Shown here piece by piece: positions 1-12,599 of a stretch of 64,000 nt of DNA. The notes under the pieces were generated by a model, which worked only from the letters and a program-made list of their open reading frames with translations, did no database searches and was not told the DNA's origin. Within the stretch, counting starts at the first letter, position 1. Every line of letters begins with the position of its first letter. The stretch comes from Epiperipatus broadwayi (Eukaryota; Onychophora; Udeonychophora; Euonychophora; Peripatidae). Both the position numbers and the translations under genes were made by a program. The stretch is taken from positions 558,001 to 622,000 of the forward strand of contig JAQFVV010000144.1 in NCBI GenBank assembly GCA_028023455.1, written 5' to 3'.

Positions 1-3000
1 TTTTTTAAAAAACAAGAAAGGACAATTTTAAAACTAATATCCAAAACATATTATATTTAAATTCTATTACATATTTCTTGCTGAGAAGTAAAATAATGAT
101 ATTTTTAAATATATATATATTTCCTTACATTTTTACAAAGAGAAATGATACTTTATAGCTGACCTGTCATTGTTGGAGCTCTATTGGTTAAAGGAAAAAA
201 CAATTCATAAAATGGAAATTTATCAAGTATAACAAATACATCTTCATTCTTCCCAATAATACCTATAATATAATTTTCATAACTACTTTATTTGAGCAAT
301 TATCAAATATCTAAATAAATACCACTACTCAAGTTGTGTGATTAATATTTGATTAGCCAAATTGTAAAGAAAATGCAATTTTTATGCAAATATTAGACTT
401 TATTTAGAAGATATCCTAAACTAAGAACTTAACAACTCTTTTATGACTGTTGATTTTGAAAATTGCAAATCTTCAAAAAACAAAATAATTTACGTTTTGC
501 TTTTTGAAATTGGAAAAACAATGTCTACTAAAGCGAGGAACAATCCTTTTACTAATTCTTAGACATTGAATTCCTTTTTTGTTTTAGCTATAAAAAGGCA
601 TACCTTCAAAAAAACAAATGTTACTGAAATTGAGTTAATCATAGCTTTTATGAACTTAAAAAGACCATGTTTCAAATTCTTGAAAATGGCATAATTTTGA
701 CTTATGAATCAAATTTTCCCTATAACATTCAAAAATACAATTATATATATATTTTCTTTGGAATTACCTAGGCCAATTTACATATTAAATGGCTACATTT
801 TCTATTGATCATAGTAAAAAAAAAATTATGTTTCAACTCATCATGAAGTGATAACTTTAGATTTCTTTTCAATGTTTATAATTATAATACTATTAAAAAA
901 ATTAATATTGAACTCCAATTGTACTTATCAATGAGGGTAATTGATTATTAATGGATTCTATGTTGAAGCAATGTAAACAAATCTTAGCATACACTATACA
1001 TCAATGTCAATTAGATAATCTGAGTGTTATTAATCAAACTATGAGCAAGTTGTAGCATATAATTTATTGTGATTTAAATTTGATAAATCACTGATCTACT
1101 TCAAGTTTACATTAGGTACAACACCTATGGCTGAATGTTTATTGCATGCAAGCAATGGACAATTGAGTATCAAATGCATCAGGACACTTGAAAAGTATTA
1201 TTATTTATGATCAATAGTGAAAGCAGAAATAGCTTACCTTATTTTTAAAAAAAGCTTGTGCAAAAGAGGTGAATTAAGATGCAAAATTACATTCTGATCC
1301 TCACACTATTTGTCTTGAATGATTTTCTTATTTGATTTAAATATAATAAATGGACATTTTAGATTTATTTACACCTTTTAATGGAGGATCAACTCAAAGT
1401 AATAACTGATTGGTAGGTTGCAACAACTTTGCACTTATAAATTGTTATAAAAAAGAATAAGTGAAACTTTACGAATGGAAGAATGGTAACTGATAAATAG
1501 TTAGCTGTTGAAGATTTTATGTCAAAATAAGTTCCCAGTTGATCATAAAATTATTGATATACTTTTTTTAAAGGAAAAAAAAAGGAAGCATTCATTTATG
1601 ACTTAATTCCTAAAGATTATTTTTTTAAGAAAAAAGTCTATCACATTAGAATTTGCTAACATAAGAGATAATGTTACTTTCAACAGAATAATAAGGATTT
1701 GAATTTTCATTAAACTTATGTATTAAGATGATCATATTGAAGATGAAATAAAAAATATAAAAAAACCTTTATTTATATAGCACAGCAAATAAAATAAAAC
1801 TATAAAAAGAGAAAATTGACAAAACAGGAAAGCGAAACAAATCAGTTTTAAAAAATTCAAATATGTAAGAGTAAACACTTTAACTTTCAGCCAAAATAAT
1901 AAAATGATTTTATAGATGTAAATAACTTTACTTACTTATAATAAATATAAAATATTATTGATATAATAATTGTATATTTATTATAAAGCATAAAAATTGT
2001 TAATTATTGTAATAGTCGACATTAGAAAAATCACCCTCAGGGTAACTTAAATCACCACAACTCATTCCAATCTACATACTACTTCTTTTTTTTTATAGAT
2101 TCGGTGATCAGGGAGAGGTAGAGATTCTTAAAATTAGATTACAATATATGACTTCCCTGCAGCAAACACGACACCCAATGCAATATATATATATATAAGA
2201 TACAAACAATTTATTATTGTTTACTAATAAGTTTTAGATACAAACAATTTATTAGTATTCAACTTACAAATCTATAAACAAAAGAAATGACTATTGCTTA
2301 ATTAGAGTGTTAGACTTATAAGGTAGTGGAATTATATTAATTAGATAATTACATATGTAAAAGTTTCAATGGTATAATATATATATAAATAAGGGATTTC
2401 GGGTGATTATATATTTGATCTTTGGAGCAGATGACCCTCAAACAGGTACATAATAATAAATAAGTTAAGTTTAATTAACTATAGAAAAATATGGTTAAAT
2501 AGATAAATGCACAACTCTCATAATCATGACCAATAAATGCTGAAATATCAAGTTTTAACATACACAAGGAATAAAGAAGGCAGTACTAAGTTGCTAAAGT
2601 AGTAAACAGTCCAATAAGAAGGCAATGACAGGAGTATATTTGCTTTTGCCAAGTTAGATTCAAAATTTTATAGAATAAATTGTTCATGACATGAAGAAAT
2701 GAGCATCTTCATATAACCCTAAATAACTCTCATTAACAGGCAGGAACGATCCACTGCACTGGTAACAAAACAAGAACAAGACAATCTGGGTCTCTTCTGA
2801 AGCAAAGATATATGCCTGCTGAAGAAACACAATAAGATAATCATGAAATTCGACAACCCAGCAATGGTAAATTTATATAAAATAATAAACATTTGTACTT
2901 AATTTAACTCTATATAAAATAAAACATAAATGGTCATGTCCTAAGTTGATAATATGCGGACATCTATTTTTTACATGAGGCTAAATCAGGGCCTACACAG

Positions 3001-4325
3001 TTATTATATATAATAAAAAATTTTTTATAAGAGATTATTCCCTGTTTAATTAGAGATCCACCCCACAGGTCTTACATATAGGCGGAAATATCGATATAAT
3101 AGCCTACAATGATAATATATTAAATTTGAATTAAAAGGTTTAGAGAGTAAACTATCATATCATACAGTATACAAATATATTTATCAAAAGAAAAGAAGTT
3201 TTAACTGTTAACTTTGAACACTATATTTTATTTTAAAACTGCAGGTTGTTTATAAATTATCTGTATACAGTATACATATATACTCATCCCTTCTAAAAAA
3301 AATAGTTTTAACTTTATTTTGTTAAACACGTTTATTAAAAAAAAATTATTTACGAACCATTCGAAATTGCGTTAATGGCTCAGATTACGTATTTGAAATA
3401 ATAGATTCTGAGTATGTAAGTTTAACTAGAAAATAATAAAAGAAACAAATTAGAATCAATGAGGAGGGATTTAAATATCTTGCTGTTATTTAAATACTGG
3501 AATTTCTTTAGATAATGTCAAACATTTTAATCATTGAAATATTTTAATAAATTTATCTCCATCTGATTCTTAAACAACGTCTAGCAAATTTAAGAAAGAT
3601 AGAGTATATATTGCAATAATTGATCTTCCTTACTATATACAATTAATTAAGCTTGCGTTATAACACAATAAGAAAATATTTAAATAATACAATAAAATAT
3701 CTAAATAATACAGTAAGAATATTCTATATAGCACAAAAAAAAAAAAAACACACTTTAAAGAACGGTTAATAAAAAAATTGTGGAAGCAAAGAAAATAGCA
3801 TATTAAAAAGGCTTCAACTGATTTACTGTTAGCATTATGAAGTACTAGGGATTTCCCTTTTGACGGCGACGGCATAACATGTCAACAATTAGGCAGAGAT
3901 TTTATCGGCCTAAGACCAGGGAACTCCACACTCAGCTTCACCGGCGATGGCCAGAGAAATTGCGGCAACCTACTTACTCATAGCATGATGTAATTTAACA
4001 GCTTAAAAACTTTACAATAACTCTTACAGAAGTTTACTATAACTAAAAAAACTCTTTCTTCCCTTTCCTATATATAATTATCTCCAAACAAAGCTATCAG
4101 CTGTTCTCTAAATTAATTAATTAATTCTTTTCTTTATTATCTAAAAAGAATCTTATTGATTATAATCTTAATGCAAATTAATTTTAAAATTTTACTAATT
4201 GCATTTCTTAATTAAATTCTGAAGATCTTTGATTTTTATCAAATTCCCCAGTAATTACACCTTTGTCATCTTTTATTGTAATGACTATGCTACACTAAAC
4301 TACAAATTCTAAAATTAGAATTTAG
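1..4325. other. non-coding flank or intron, no gene seen
   Basis: AT-rich DNA with no supported coding exon on either strand. It probably lies in or beyond NDUFB8 intron 3. Short (TA)n runs occur near 2186-2198. A GC-richer island at about 3850-3975 may be the remains of an inserted element; I could not assign it. Confidence 0.5.
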
Positions 4326-4338
4326 TACCTATATTCTT

Positions 4339-5493
4339 CAAAATACAGCAAAACTCTCCATATAGTAGTGCCATCTTGTGCTAACAAGAGCAATCAATGG
4401 ATGCCAGAAGGCTTGTGCATAAAATCCCTATCTAGTACCTACTCATCCAATATCCTCAGACTAGTTTCTGGCTTGTGGCCTTCATCAGTGAGGAGCCTTG
4501 GATCTGAGAGCACTGCACCTAGATCTTAGGATCTAATGCAACCCTCCAGCACCCACCTTTTAACTCTATTTAACTACAAAACTATGAGAATGAAATTGAA
4601 AACACTATTAATATTTTCAACCCAAGCTCAATGGCTTATATAGTCATATGGGTCTGAACTCAATTCAGTACCCATGCATTTTGGTGTCTTTGGCTCTTTA
4701 ACAACCATAGCCACCACTATCCTATTAGGCAGGATTGGTGTTAAACCACTAAACATCACATGATCACTATCTCATACTAGCACAATAATTGTTATTAAAC
4801 AATTCAAAATACAGCAAGACTCTCCATATAGTAGTGCCATCTTGTGCTAACAAGAGCAATCAATGGATAGATAGGGATTTTATGCACAAGCCTTCTGGCA
4901 TCCATTGATTGCTCTTGTTAGCACAAGATGGCACTACTATATGGAGAGTTTTGCTGTATTTTGAATTGTTTAATAACAATTATTGTGCTAGTATGAGATA
5001 GTGATCATGTGATGTTTAGTGGTTTAACACCAATCCTGCGTAATAGGATAGTGGTGGCTATGGTTGTTAAAGAGCCAAAGACACCAAAATGTATGGGTAC
5101 TGAATTGAGTTCAGACCCATATGACTATATAAGCTATTGAGCTTGGGTTGAAAATATTAATAGTGTTTTCAATTTCATTCTCATAGTTTCGTAGTTAAAT
5201 AGAGTTAAAAGGTGGGTGCTGGAGGGTTGCATTAGATCCTAAGATCTAGGTGCAGTGCTCTCAGATCCAAGGCTCCTCACTGATGAAGGCCACAAGCCAG
5301 AAACTAGTCTGAGGATATTGGATGAGTAGGTACTAGATAGGGATTTTATGTACAAGCCTTCTGGCATCCATTGATTGTTCTTGTTAGCACAAGATGGCAC
5401 TACTATATGGAGAGTTTTGCTGTGTTTTGAATTGTTTAATAACAATTATTGTGCTAGTATGAGATAGTGATCATGTGATGTTTAGTGGTTTAA
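4339..5493. mobile_element. palindromic TSD element, copy A (1155 bp)
   Basis: Bounded by a perfect 13-bp target-site duplication, TACCTATATTCTT (4326-4338 and 5494-5506). The inside is a huge near-perfect palindrome: arm 4339-4868 pairs with about 4903-5429 around a 34-bp loop, and a 64-bp tail follows to 5493. Each arm holds the family body, including the hammerhead-like core (CTGATGA at 5280-5286 on plus; mirror at 4488-4482 on minus). In this orientation the family 5' end (TAAACCACTAAACATC) is at the right. The near identity of the arms implies a recent origin or a snap-back intermediate. It has no protein-coding capacity; the short ORFs inside it are spurious. Confidence 0.85.
5280..5304 (+). 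ncRNA. hammerhead-like core in palindromic element copy A
   Basis: CTGATGA (5280-5286), A, GGC-CACAA-GCC hairpin, A, GAAAC (5300-5304). It is followed by CTAGTC and later GTACTAG, which could pair as a stem III. A mirror copy lies on the minus strand at 4488-4464. The A-A flanking pair in stem II and the unclear cleavage site make activity uncertain. Confidence 0.35.
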
Positions 5494-5506
5494 TACCTAT
5501 ATTCTT

Positions 5507-7797
5507 TTAATAACAATTTTTTTTTTTCATTAATTAGAAAGTTAAACTTTGCTGATTTGAACCCCATCTTTTTTCACACATATCAACTCAAAATTAAATT
5601 TCATAATAAAATTTATATTTTTTTATACATTAGTAAACTTGAATATTTTTTCAATAGATTAAACCAACCCATTATCTCATCTAATATTAGTGAATAAAGG
5701 ATAACATTGGTAAGCTTTACAAGTATTGTTTTTTCATTTACTACTCTTCTATTAGAAATTATTTAAGAGGCCTTTGCCTTATAGTGGCTTTTTAAAGGCT
5801 ATTTCATTTATCCACCATTGCTACATGTATAAATGTAAAAAAAAATATAACTATTATATTATTATACTATAATAAAAAATGTAAAATTAATCGCAATCCT
5901 TTATTCAGAAAACTACAGGATTTTCATAGAAAAATTCTTAAGAATTGGTTGTAAAAAAAAATAAAATTAATGAGCTAAAAAATTTCACAATTCCTTAATC
6001 CTTGACATAAATTTGAGGCTAATAGAAATTACAAAAAAAAAAAAATCCTTTAAAATATAAAAGAAAATAGTAATTTAATAATTAGCTAAAAAAATAAATG
6101 CTATTTGTAAGTGACCACTAATTAAAATCAAATTAAGAAATTAAAGCTAATATAATAAATTTGGTTTCTATTATTCAAAGCAAAAAAAGATTCTTCATTC
6201 TCAATATGAATCAAGTGAGAGTGCAATAATAAAAGCCTTCAAAAGATAATAGTTTTTTCTGATTGTCTTGATAGTATTTAAAAACATAAGGAATAATTCT
6301 TTCAATAGAAATCTGAAAAAAAAAAAAAAGCAAGAGATAATTAGAAAAAAATGTATCTTCCATGTAGGTTGCTTTCTAAAGTCTCGTAAATCTCTCTACA
6401 TAGACAAAAATCTGGAGATTAAAAGAAATGTTAAGATATGGCACCAATAAGGCTATCTGTCAAATTAAAGAGGGTTCCGACAAAAGATTGAAATAATTGC
6501 CAGATCAGTGACCTATCTGAAGAATTCATAAATTCTTTATGAAGTTAAGACAAATTAAAAACATTAAACAATTTATATATAAATAACTTACTAAATTATA
6601 ATAAAACAACAAAGGTGGAATAATGAAATAATAAATACATTATTGTAGACTGCTAACAAAAACATTGGTAGCCATAAAAAAAGATAAATTTTTATATAAA
6701 TATAGCTACATGTTTATGTTAATTAATTTATAATCATACTAAAAATAAGGATATGGATTATTATTTTATATCATTAATGATTAATCAAAACTCCTATATA
6801 TGATAAAATCTAGAATAATTCCAATCTGGTCTTGTAGTCACAATAATGCAATTTATATAAGATATAATCTTCAAACTATGAGTGGTCTATAAATAACAGA
6901 ATTTTTATTAGTAGTACAGAGAAGGCAATAAGCAATTTCTAAGAATAGGAAATAAATACACAGTAAAAATAAGAAAGACAATAATGAGAAGACCTAATGA
7001 ATTTATTTCAAGGAAAGAATAAAGTACAGTGATCTATAAATTGTTTATTATCATAAATAGACATCAGATCAACAAAAGATTTTTCTTTAAGGCAAAAAAT
7101 AAAATAAAATTATAAAACAAAAAAATATCAAATTTGTTGTCCATTGGTTTAAAAATTAAAACTTTTTTCTATTAATCTTGGTTTATTTATAAAACAATTA
7201 TTTTATTCACAAATTTCTGACTGGAAATAAAAACAGACTGAAGATTGGTGAATATAAAATACTATGACTGTTTATAAAATTTTGGTTTCCAGGAAATTCT
7301 TAAATGAATTTATTCACTTTTCATGCATATGATAAATGAATAAAATACTTATTGATAAAAACATAGCCTGCTTTTTTGAATTTAATAAGTATAAATAATA
7401 TCTGTGGAGTATAATGGATGAACGAAAAAATTTTGTAATTAAAAATAGGTAAGAAAAAATATCTCTGATGAAATTTGCAGATTTAATCAAAATAGTTAGA
7501 AGAAAAAAAATTGCTTAAAGAAGCAAAAAAGACAAGTTGTATTATAGTAAAAAAAAAAAAAATACCAGTTGTTAATATAAAAACACATAATCACATGATT
7601 CTCATAGATCAATCGTATACATCTAAAATGTAAAGTCAATGACTTTCTTTAAGTTTTGTGTTAAAAAATTGAATAGTAAAATCAAAATCAGTAGAATCTG
7701 CAGGCATAAAATGTTTATCTGGCATCTTTTAAGTTAGAAATGAAATCCTTTGAGACTCTAGTAGTAATGAAATATATTATCATGAAAATTTACTTAC
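5507..7797. other. intronic DNA, no gene seen
   Basis: Very AT-rich sequence in or near NDUFB8 intron 3. The short ORFs here are Lys/Asn/Ile-rich and look random. No element was assigned. Confidence 0.5.
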
Positions 7798-7865
7798 ATT
7801 GAATATCTTCTCTTAACATCAATTTCATATCTCTCTTCAGTTATAGCTTCAAAATCTACATGCAT
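7798..7865 (-). CDS. NDUFB8: NDUFB8 exon 3
   Basis: A 68-nt exon between acceptor TTGATTTCAG and donor GTAAGT (7792-7797). It is read in phase 0 after exon 2 as MHVDFEAITEERYEIDVKRR followed by YS and a split Met/Ile codon (phase 2). This matches the NDUFB8 segment after the NxGEP motif (GEP-H-x-D-(x)n-ER-x-(x)n-RYS), which precedes the single transmembrane helix. The helix and the C-terminal P-V-x-PKQYP region are not found between 1 and 7797, so the last exon probably lies left of this window. Exons 1-3 give 125 codons; the family is usually about 170-190 residues. Intron 2 (7866-10514) contains a degenerate repeat array. Confidence 0.92.
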
Positions 7866-8094
7866 CTGAAATCAAAATAAAAAAAAATTATAGTCAAATG
7901 TAAAAATATTAGTAATAGAAATTAAAAAATTATTATTATTTTATTCCGGAAACATAAATATATTATAAGAAAAATAAAACAAAATGGCACTCAGTCTGCC
8001 ATTTTGGTATTTGATTTCACTTGATCTATTAATGAAATATTTTCCCCAAATAAATAATGTTATTTTCATCAACTCTAGAAGCCATTTACAATAA

Positions 8095-10230
8095 ATTTGT
8101 TTGATCATCAGATGGTAAAATGCTATAAAATCCTCATTTCTGGACAGGTTTCTCGATTTTGCCTTCAATATTGAAAACTAGAATTAAAAGCTGGAAATAA
8201 TGCATTTATGCTTCTAGTAATCACTTTTTATTCCTTTATATTATTCAAGTTAATAATTAAAAAAATAGAAGTTTTAAACTCAAGCCAATTCATTTGTAAA
8301 GTTATATAAATTTTACATCAGATCATTTTACATATTTTAAAGATTTCAGTTCCTTTTTATTTTTTGACTAGGAAGACTAATAACAATATCATATGACTTT
8401 TTGTATGCTTACTTTTATTCTTCCAAAAGTAATTATTCTTATCCTTCTTTAGAGCCATCTACTGTAAGCTTAAGTAATCAATGGACACCAGATAATATAA
8501 TGCTATAAAATGCTCACATTCATACCAACTTTTGTCTTTGTTAGTGAATAGTAGGATCTAATTCTTAAAATTATGCATCTATGCTTCTAATAACTATGTT
8601 TTATTCCTTGGTACTATTCACGCTAATAACTTTAAAAAAAAACCCTAAGGCTTTAAACCTAGATTCACTCATTCACAATTATACAGATTTGACACTACAT
8701 CAGCTTTTTCAAATTTTAGAGATTCCAGTTCATAATAATAATAGATTCTTTCTATCCTTTAGCTAGAAAAATTAATACTAATAATTTCACTTGATCTCTC
8801 ATATGCTTCCAAGAGCAATTATTTCCACCCTATTTTAGAGTCATTCATCTACTGTATTAAGTACTCAATGGACATCAGATAATATAGTGCTACAAAATTA
8901 CCATCACCAGACTAGTTTCTGGTTTTCATCTTTGTCAGTGACAATTAAGATTCAAAACTTAAGTAATACATTTGTGCATTTAACAGCTACCTTTTACTCT
9001 TTTGTACTATTCAAGCCAATAACGTGAAATTTTTTTTTTAAAAGAACCTAACTTAAATTAAATAGATCTAACATCATGTCAGCTTCTATATATTTTGAGA
9101 TTTCAATTATATAACAATTTTAGACCTCTTCTATCTTTTAGCTTGGAAGTTAAAACCAGCAACATCACACAACCATATATTAACTCATAAACTATCAAAA
9201 GCAATTATTTTTATCTTACTGTAGAGCCATCTATTGTAAGTTTAAATAAATAAGACATCAGATGACACTCTCATCTTTAGATTTGTTTCTATTTTTTACC
9301 TTTGTCAGTCAACACTAGAATTCAAATCTGGAAAATAATGCATTTTTTTTACTCCTTTGTATGCTTCAAGTTAATAGTTTAAAACAATATTTATAATTGC
9401 ACTATACTATCTAGTGTTAACTTATCGTTCAAGCTTACTGTAGATGGATGCCTCTAGAGTTGGGTAAAAATAACTTTTCTTGAATTAGATGAGTAAGTAT
9501 ATGAGAGGTAATGTGATATCGGTGGTATTAACTTTTCTAGTCATAGGAAAGAAAGAACCACTAGTTATTATAATAAAGCTAAAATTTCTAAAATATATTT
9601 TAAAAACTGATTGGGTGTCAGATCTATATAGTTATGCAAATGAGTTATCCTGAGTTTAAAACTCTATAGTTTTTTAATTTTGAGTAATTAGCTTAAATTG
9701 CACAAATAAATAAAGGACAACTATTAGATGGTAAATATCTTAAATTCAGCTTTGAATCCAAGCCTTCATTGCCAAAAGCAAAAGGCAGAAGTTGATCTGC
9801 AGATAGGAATTTTATAGCATTATTCCATCTGGTGTCCAATGATTGCTTAAGCTCACATTAAATGCTCTAGAATAGAGTGAAAATAATTCATAGCTTGCAG
9901 TTGTTATACAGATGAAGTCTCTAAAATATATAAAAACTTCTCTGCTGTCAGATCTATGAAACTGCAAATGAGTTTCCCTGGGTTTAAAATCTAGGGTTTT
10001 TTTTTAAAGTTCAGATTACTAATTTCAATAGTAAAAGAACTATAAGATAACTTAGTTGCATAAGTGCATTAGTACCAGCTTTGAATGCTAGTCTTCATTA
10101 TAAAGGGAAAAAGCCTGAAGTCAGTATGAAGAAGGGGATTTTTTTTATAGCACTACATTATTTTTGAGTTTTACTCAAGCTTATAGTAGACAATTTTAGA
10201 GTAGGATAAAAATAACTGCTCTTGAAAGCA
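8095..10230. repeat. degenerate tandem and inverted array, ~375-bp period, NDUFB8 intron 2
   Basis: A module with a (C)ATCAGAT-ATA-TGCTATAAAAT motif, a GTCTTTGTTAGTGA motif and a GCTAATAACTTTAAA motif recurs at about 8103, 8476, 8865 and 9246 in direct orientation. From about 9430 it recurs inverted (for example TTATAGCATTATTCCATCTG near 9810, and near 10145). Copies are strongly diverged. Related single copies occur near 49080-49520. It has no coding capacity and lies wholly between NDUFB8 exons 3 and 2. Confidence 0.6.
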
Positions 10231-10514
10231 TATGAATAATCTTACGAAAGTTTATGTAATGTTATGATAAATAAATAATGAATGCCTAAATTTTTGTTGG
10301 CCAATTGGTCCTTAGTATTAATTGCTCCCACTTTACTAATAAAAAAACTGCAGTAGAGCATAACATTCTGTGGAAAATTAATTTACTACATATAACCACT
10401 TAACCTTACTGTAATTATCAATATCTTATTATCATATTTACTTTAAAATTTAAAACATAAATCTTACTTTAAAATAAAAATAATAATAGTGGATTAAATA
10501 AAATCTAAACTTAC

Positions 10515-10735
10515 TGGTTCTCCATAGTTTTTTTTCAAAGAACGAAGATCCCAGTCTTCATAATTGCTACGAGTCTCACCAGAAACGGCAGGCAGATTAG
10601 GATAATCTCCATAGCCATATGTTTCATCAGGAAATGGCTTATAATCTTCTGGCCTCAGTCCATATTTTTTAGCTGCAGCATTGTGTTCTGCTTGTGTTTT
10701 TGGATAAGGACCAGGCTTCCAATCTTTATTCCAGT
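10515..10735 (-). CDS. NDUFB8: NDUFB8 exon 2: core of the subunit
   Basis: The 221 nt (2 + 73 codons) complete the Tyr codon split with exon 1 and continue WNKDWKPGPYPKTQAEHNAA, then KKYGLRPEDYKPFP and YGYGDYPNLP, ending NYGEP. The PGPYP motif, the Ala-rich AAAKKYG segment, the E-DY-P-P block and the GYGDYP-LP motif are hallmarks of NDUFB8. The donor GTAAGT is at 10509-10514. The acceptor AG (10736-10737) has a poor pyrimidine tract but is the one that keeps the frame. Intron 1 is about 8.8 kb and holds a Tigger-like MITE, a hairpin MITE, a SINE copy and a hAT remnant. No stops or frameshifts are seen, so the gene looks functional. Confidence 0.95.
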
Positions 10736-11276
10736 CTTTACATTTTTTGTAAAAAATTAATTCTTAATTAGTACACTGATAGTAATATAAAGTAGTATCT
10801 ATATTATTATAATAATACACATGTATTTTTAAGTTAAACATTTTTAGCAGTATAGTTTAGTATAATGGAATAAAAAAAAAGCATATAATTAAAAAAATGT
10901 GTATTCTTATTTAAGTAGTTATACAACATATTGATTACAATGGTTATGCAGGTTTTATTGATTTAACTGAATTAATGAAAATTTAATAATTTTATAAAAA
11001 TAATATAAAAATAATTATATTTTATATTAGATATAATGTTTATTTTATTTTTCAAATTAAAAGCCCAAAATAACCCAATTCACAAAAATTAAAGAAACTA
11101 TTACTGTAAACAAACATGAAATTAATCACTAAATGATTTATAACTTATTAGTATTTACAAAGTTAAAAAATAAAACACGAGCTCAACACTTGTATTGTTG
11201 CTATGATACTCTTTACAAGAGCTCACACTGATAATCATTTGACTGATACAGATTAGCATTAACTTCCTTTACCTTT

Positions 11277-11342
11277 GAGCTAAAAATAGCTTGATATCCA
11301 TTTAGTAATGAGCTAAAAACAGCTTGATATCCATTTAATAAT
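11277..11342 (+). repeat. 33-bp tandem duplication
   Basis: GAGCTAAAAATAGCTTGATA plus CCATTTAGTAAT is repeated immediately with one or two changes. It lies in NDUFB8 intron 1. Confidence 0.7.
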
Positions 11343-11664
11343 AATATTGTAAGGCTATTTACTTTGGCTAAGTATCAGGGTCAGCTATCTAAAAATATTC
11401 TACATTTGTTTGGAATATCATCAACAGTCTGAAAAAATGTCTAACTCCCACTTTGATTTGAACTTTAAAACATTGATACAATAGAAGAATGCACTAACAC
11501 AATAACAAGATATTTTTCCATTTACAAAGTTATATTAATATAAAATATTTAGCAAAAAATATATATTGTATCTATATTTATAAACTGAAGAAACTGATTT
11601 AAACTCAAGAGAAAACTTTATCTTGCAGAAGATTGATATTGACTAAAAACTATGATGATATAAC

Positions 11665-12588
11665 TACACCTATACCCCTCTTAGCGATGGCAATTGGCTC
11701 TCCAGAACTCATCGTTAAGCAAGAATATTGTTTACAAAATACGTATTTATAATAGGGGTCTATGGGAAAAAAATTGATCGATCCCTAAAGCTAAAAAATT
11801 ACACTAACTTGGGAATAAAGTACATATTAAAAAAATTATTTATCGAATGCAATGTGAATGTAAACTGTACAGTATCTAAAAAGAAAAGTTTTATATCATA
11901 TTAGGGGGTGTGTGTGTGTGTGCGTATTTTCTCTGTTTAAAAAGTACAGTACAGCAAAAAGAAAGAGAAAGTGAAACTAAATTTTAATTCTTTTCATTTA
12001 ATTTAAGTTTTTCTGCAAAAGTTTTTCATCATAATAAAAAAAAATCCATACTGAAGTGCACTTTTCAAAAAAAAAAAAAATCACTTTATTCTAGTTTCAT
12101 TATCTGTGAAAATAGCGCACATATATATATTAGTACATAATACTGTACATTTATGTTTATTACTGATGTGAAATTATTAAAATTAAAAAACAATGTTTAA
12201 TTATAAATTATTTAATTGAACATAAAGACTTATTATTACTGTACACCAGAGTAACAAAACGCATATGCGTATCGTAAATCAGTCAACTTTAGAAAAAAAA
12301 AATTCAACTCATTTTAAAAGAAAAAAAATTCTAACTGCACTAATTTTCTAAAACATATGCTAAGTTTATTTTTCTTTTATTTTATATTTGCTATAAGTTG
12401 ATTGTTTTTTTGGGTAAAATGACTTTAAAATACATATCAATTTGTGACAAAAAATTGAAAGAAAAAAACATTTCCCGATTGTTATAGTGAATAATCGATT
12501 GTAAATCAAAGTAGTGGGTACAAATTGATGATGATCGCTATTATGAAATATCGCTAAGTAGCCAATCGCTAAGTGAGGTCTAGGTGTA
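11665..12588. mobile_element. Tigger/pogo-like MITE (about 920 bp)
   Basis: Terminal inverted repeats: TACACCTATACCCCTCTTAG with CGATGGC on the left, and the complement of GCCAATCGCTAAGTGAGGTC with TAGGTGTA on the right, about 30 bp with a few mismatches. TA dinucleotides sit at both outer edges. The subterminal TTAGCGA and CGTTAAG motifs recall Tigger/pogo ends. It has no transposase ORF. The interior holds a (GT)n run near 11907. Confidence 0.5.
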
Positions 12589-12599
12589 TTATTATTACT

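Noticed and set aside
4339-5493. ORF at 5239-5445 (and similar ORFs at 50602-50844, 55747-55947, 32723-32992)
   Set aside because: They recur because they lie in copies of the palindromic element; frames are not conserved between copies and the mirror strand would encode the same sequence.
1-7797. NDUFB8 last exon in this window
   Set aside because: I searched the minus strand for the transmembrane segment and the PKQYP-like end and found nothing; the exon is more likely left of position 1.
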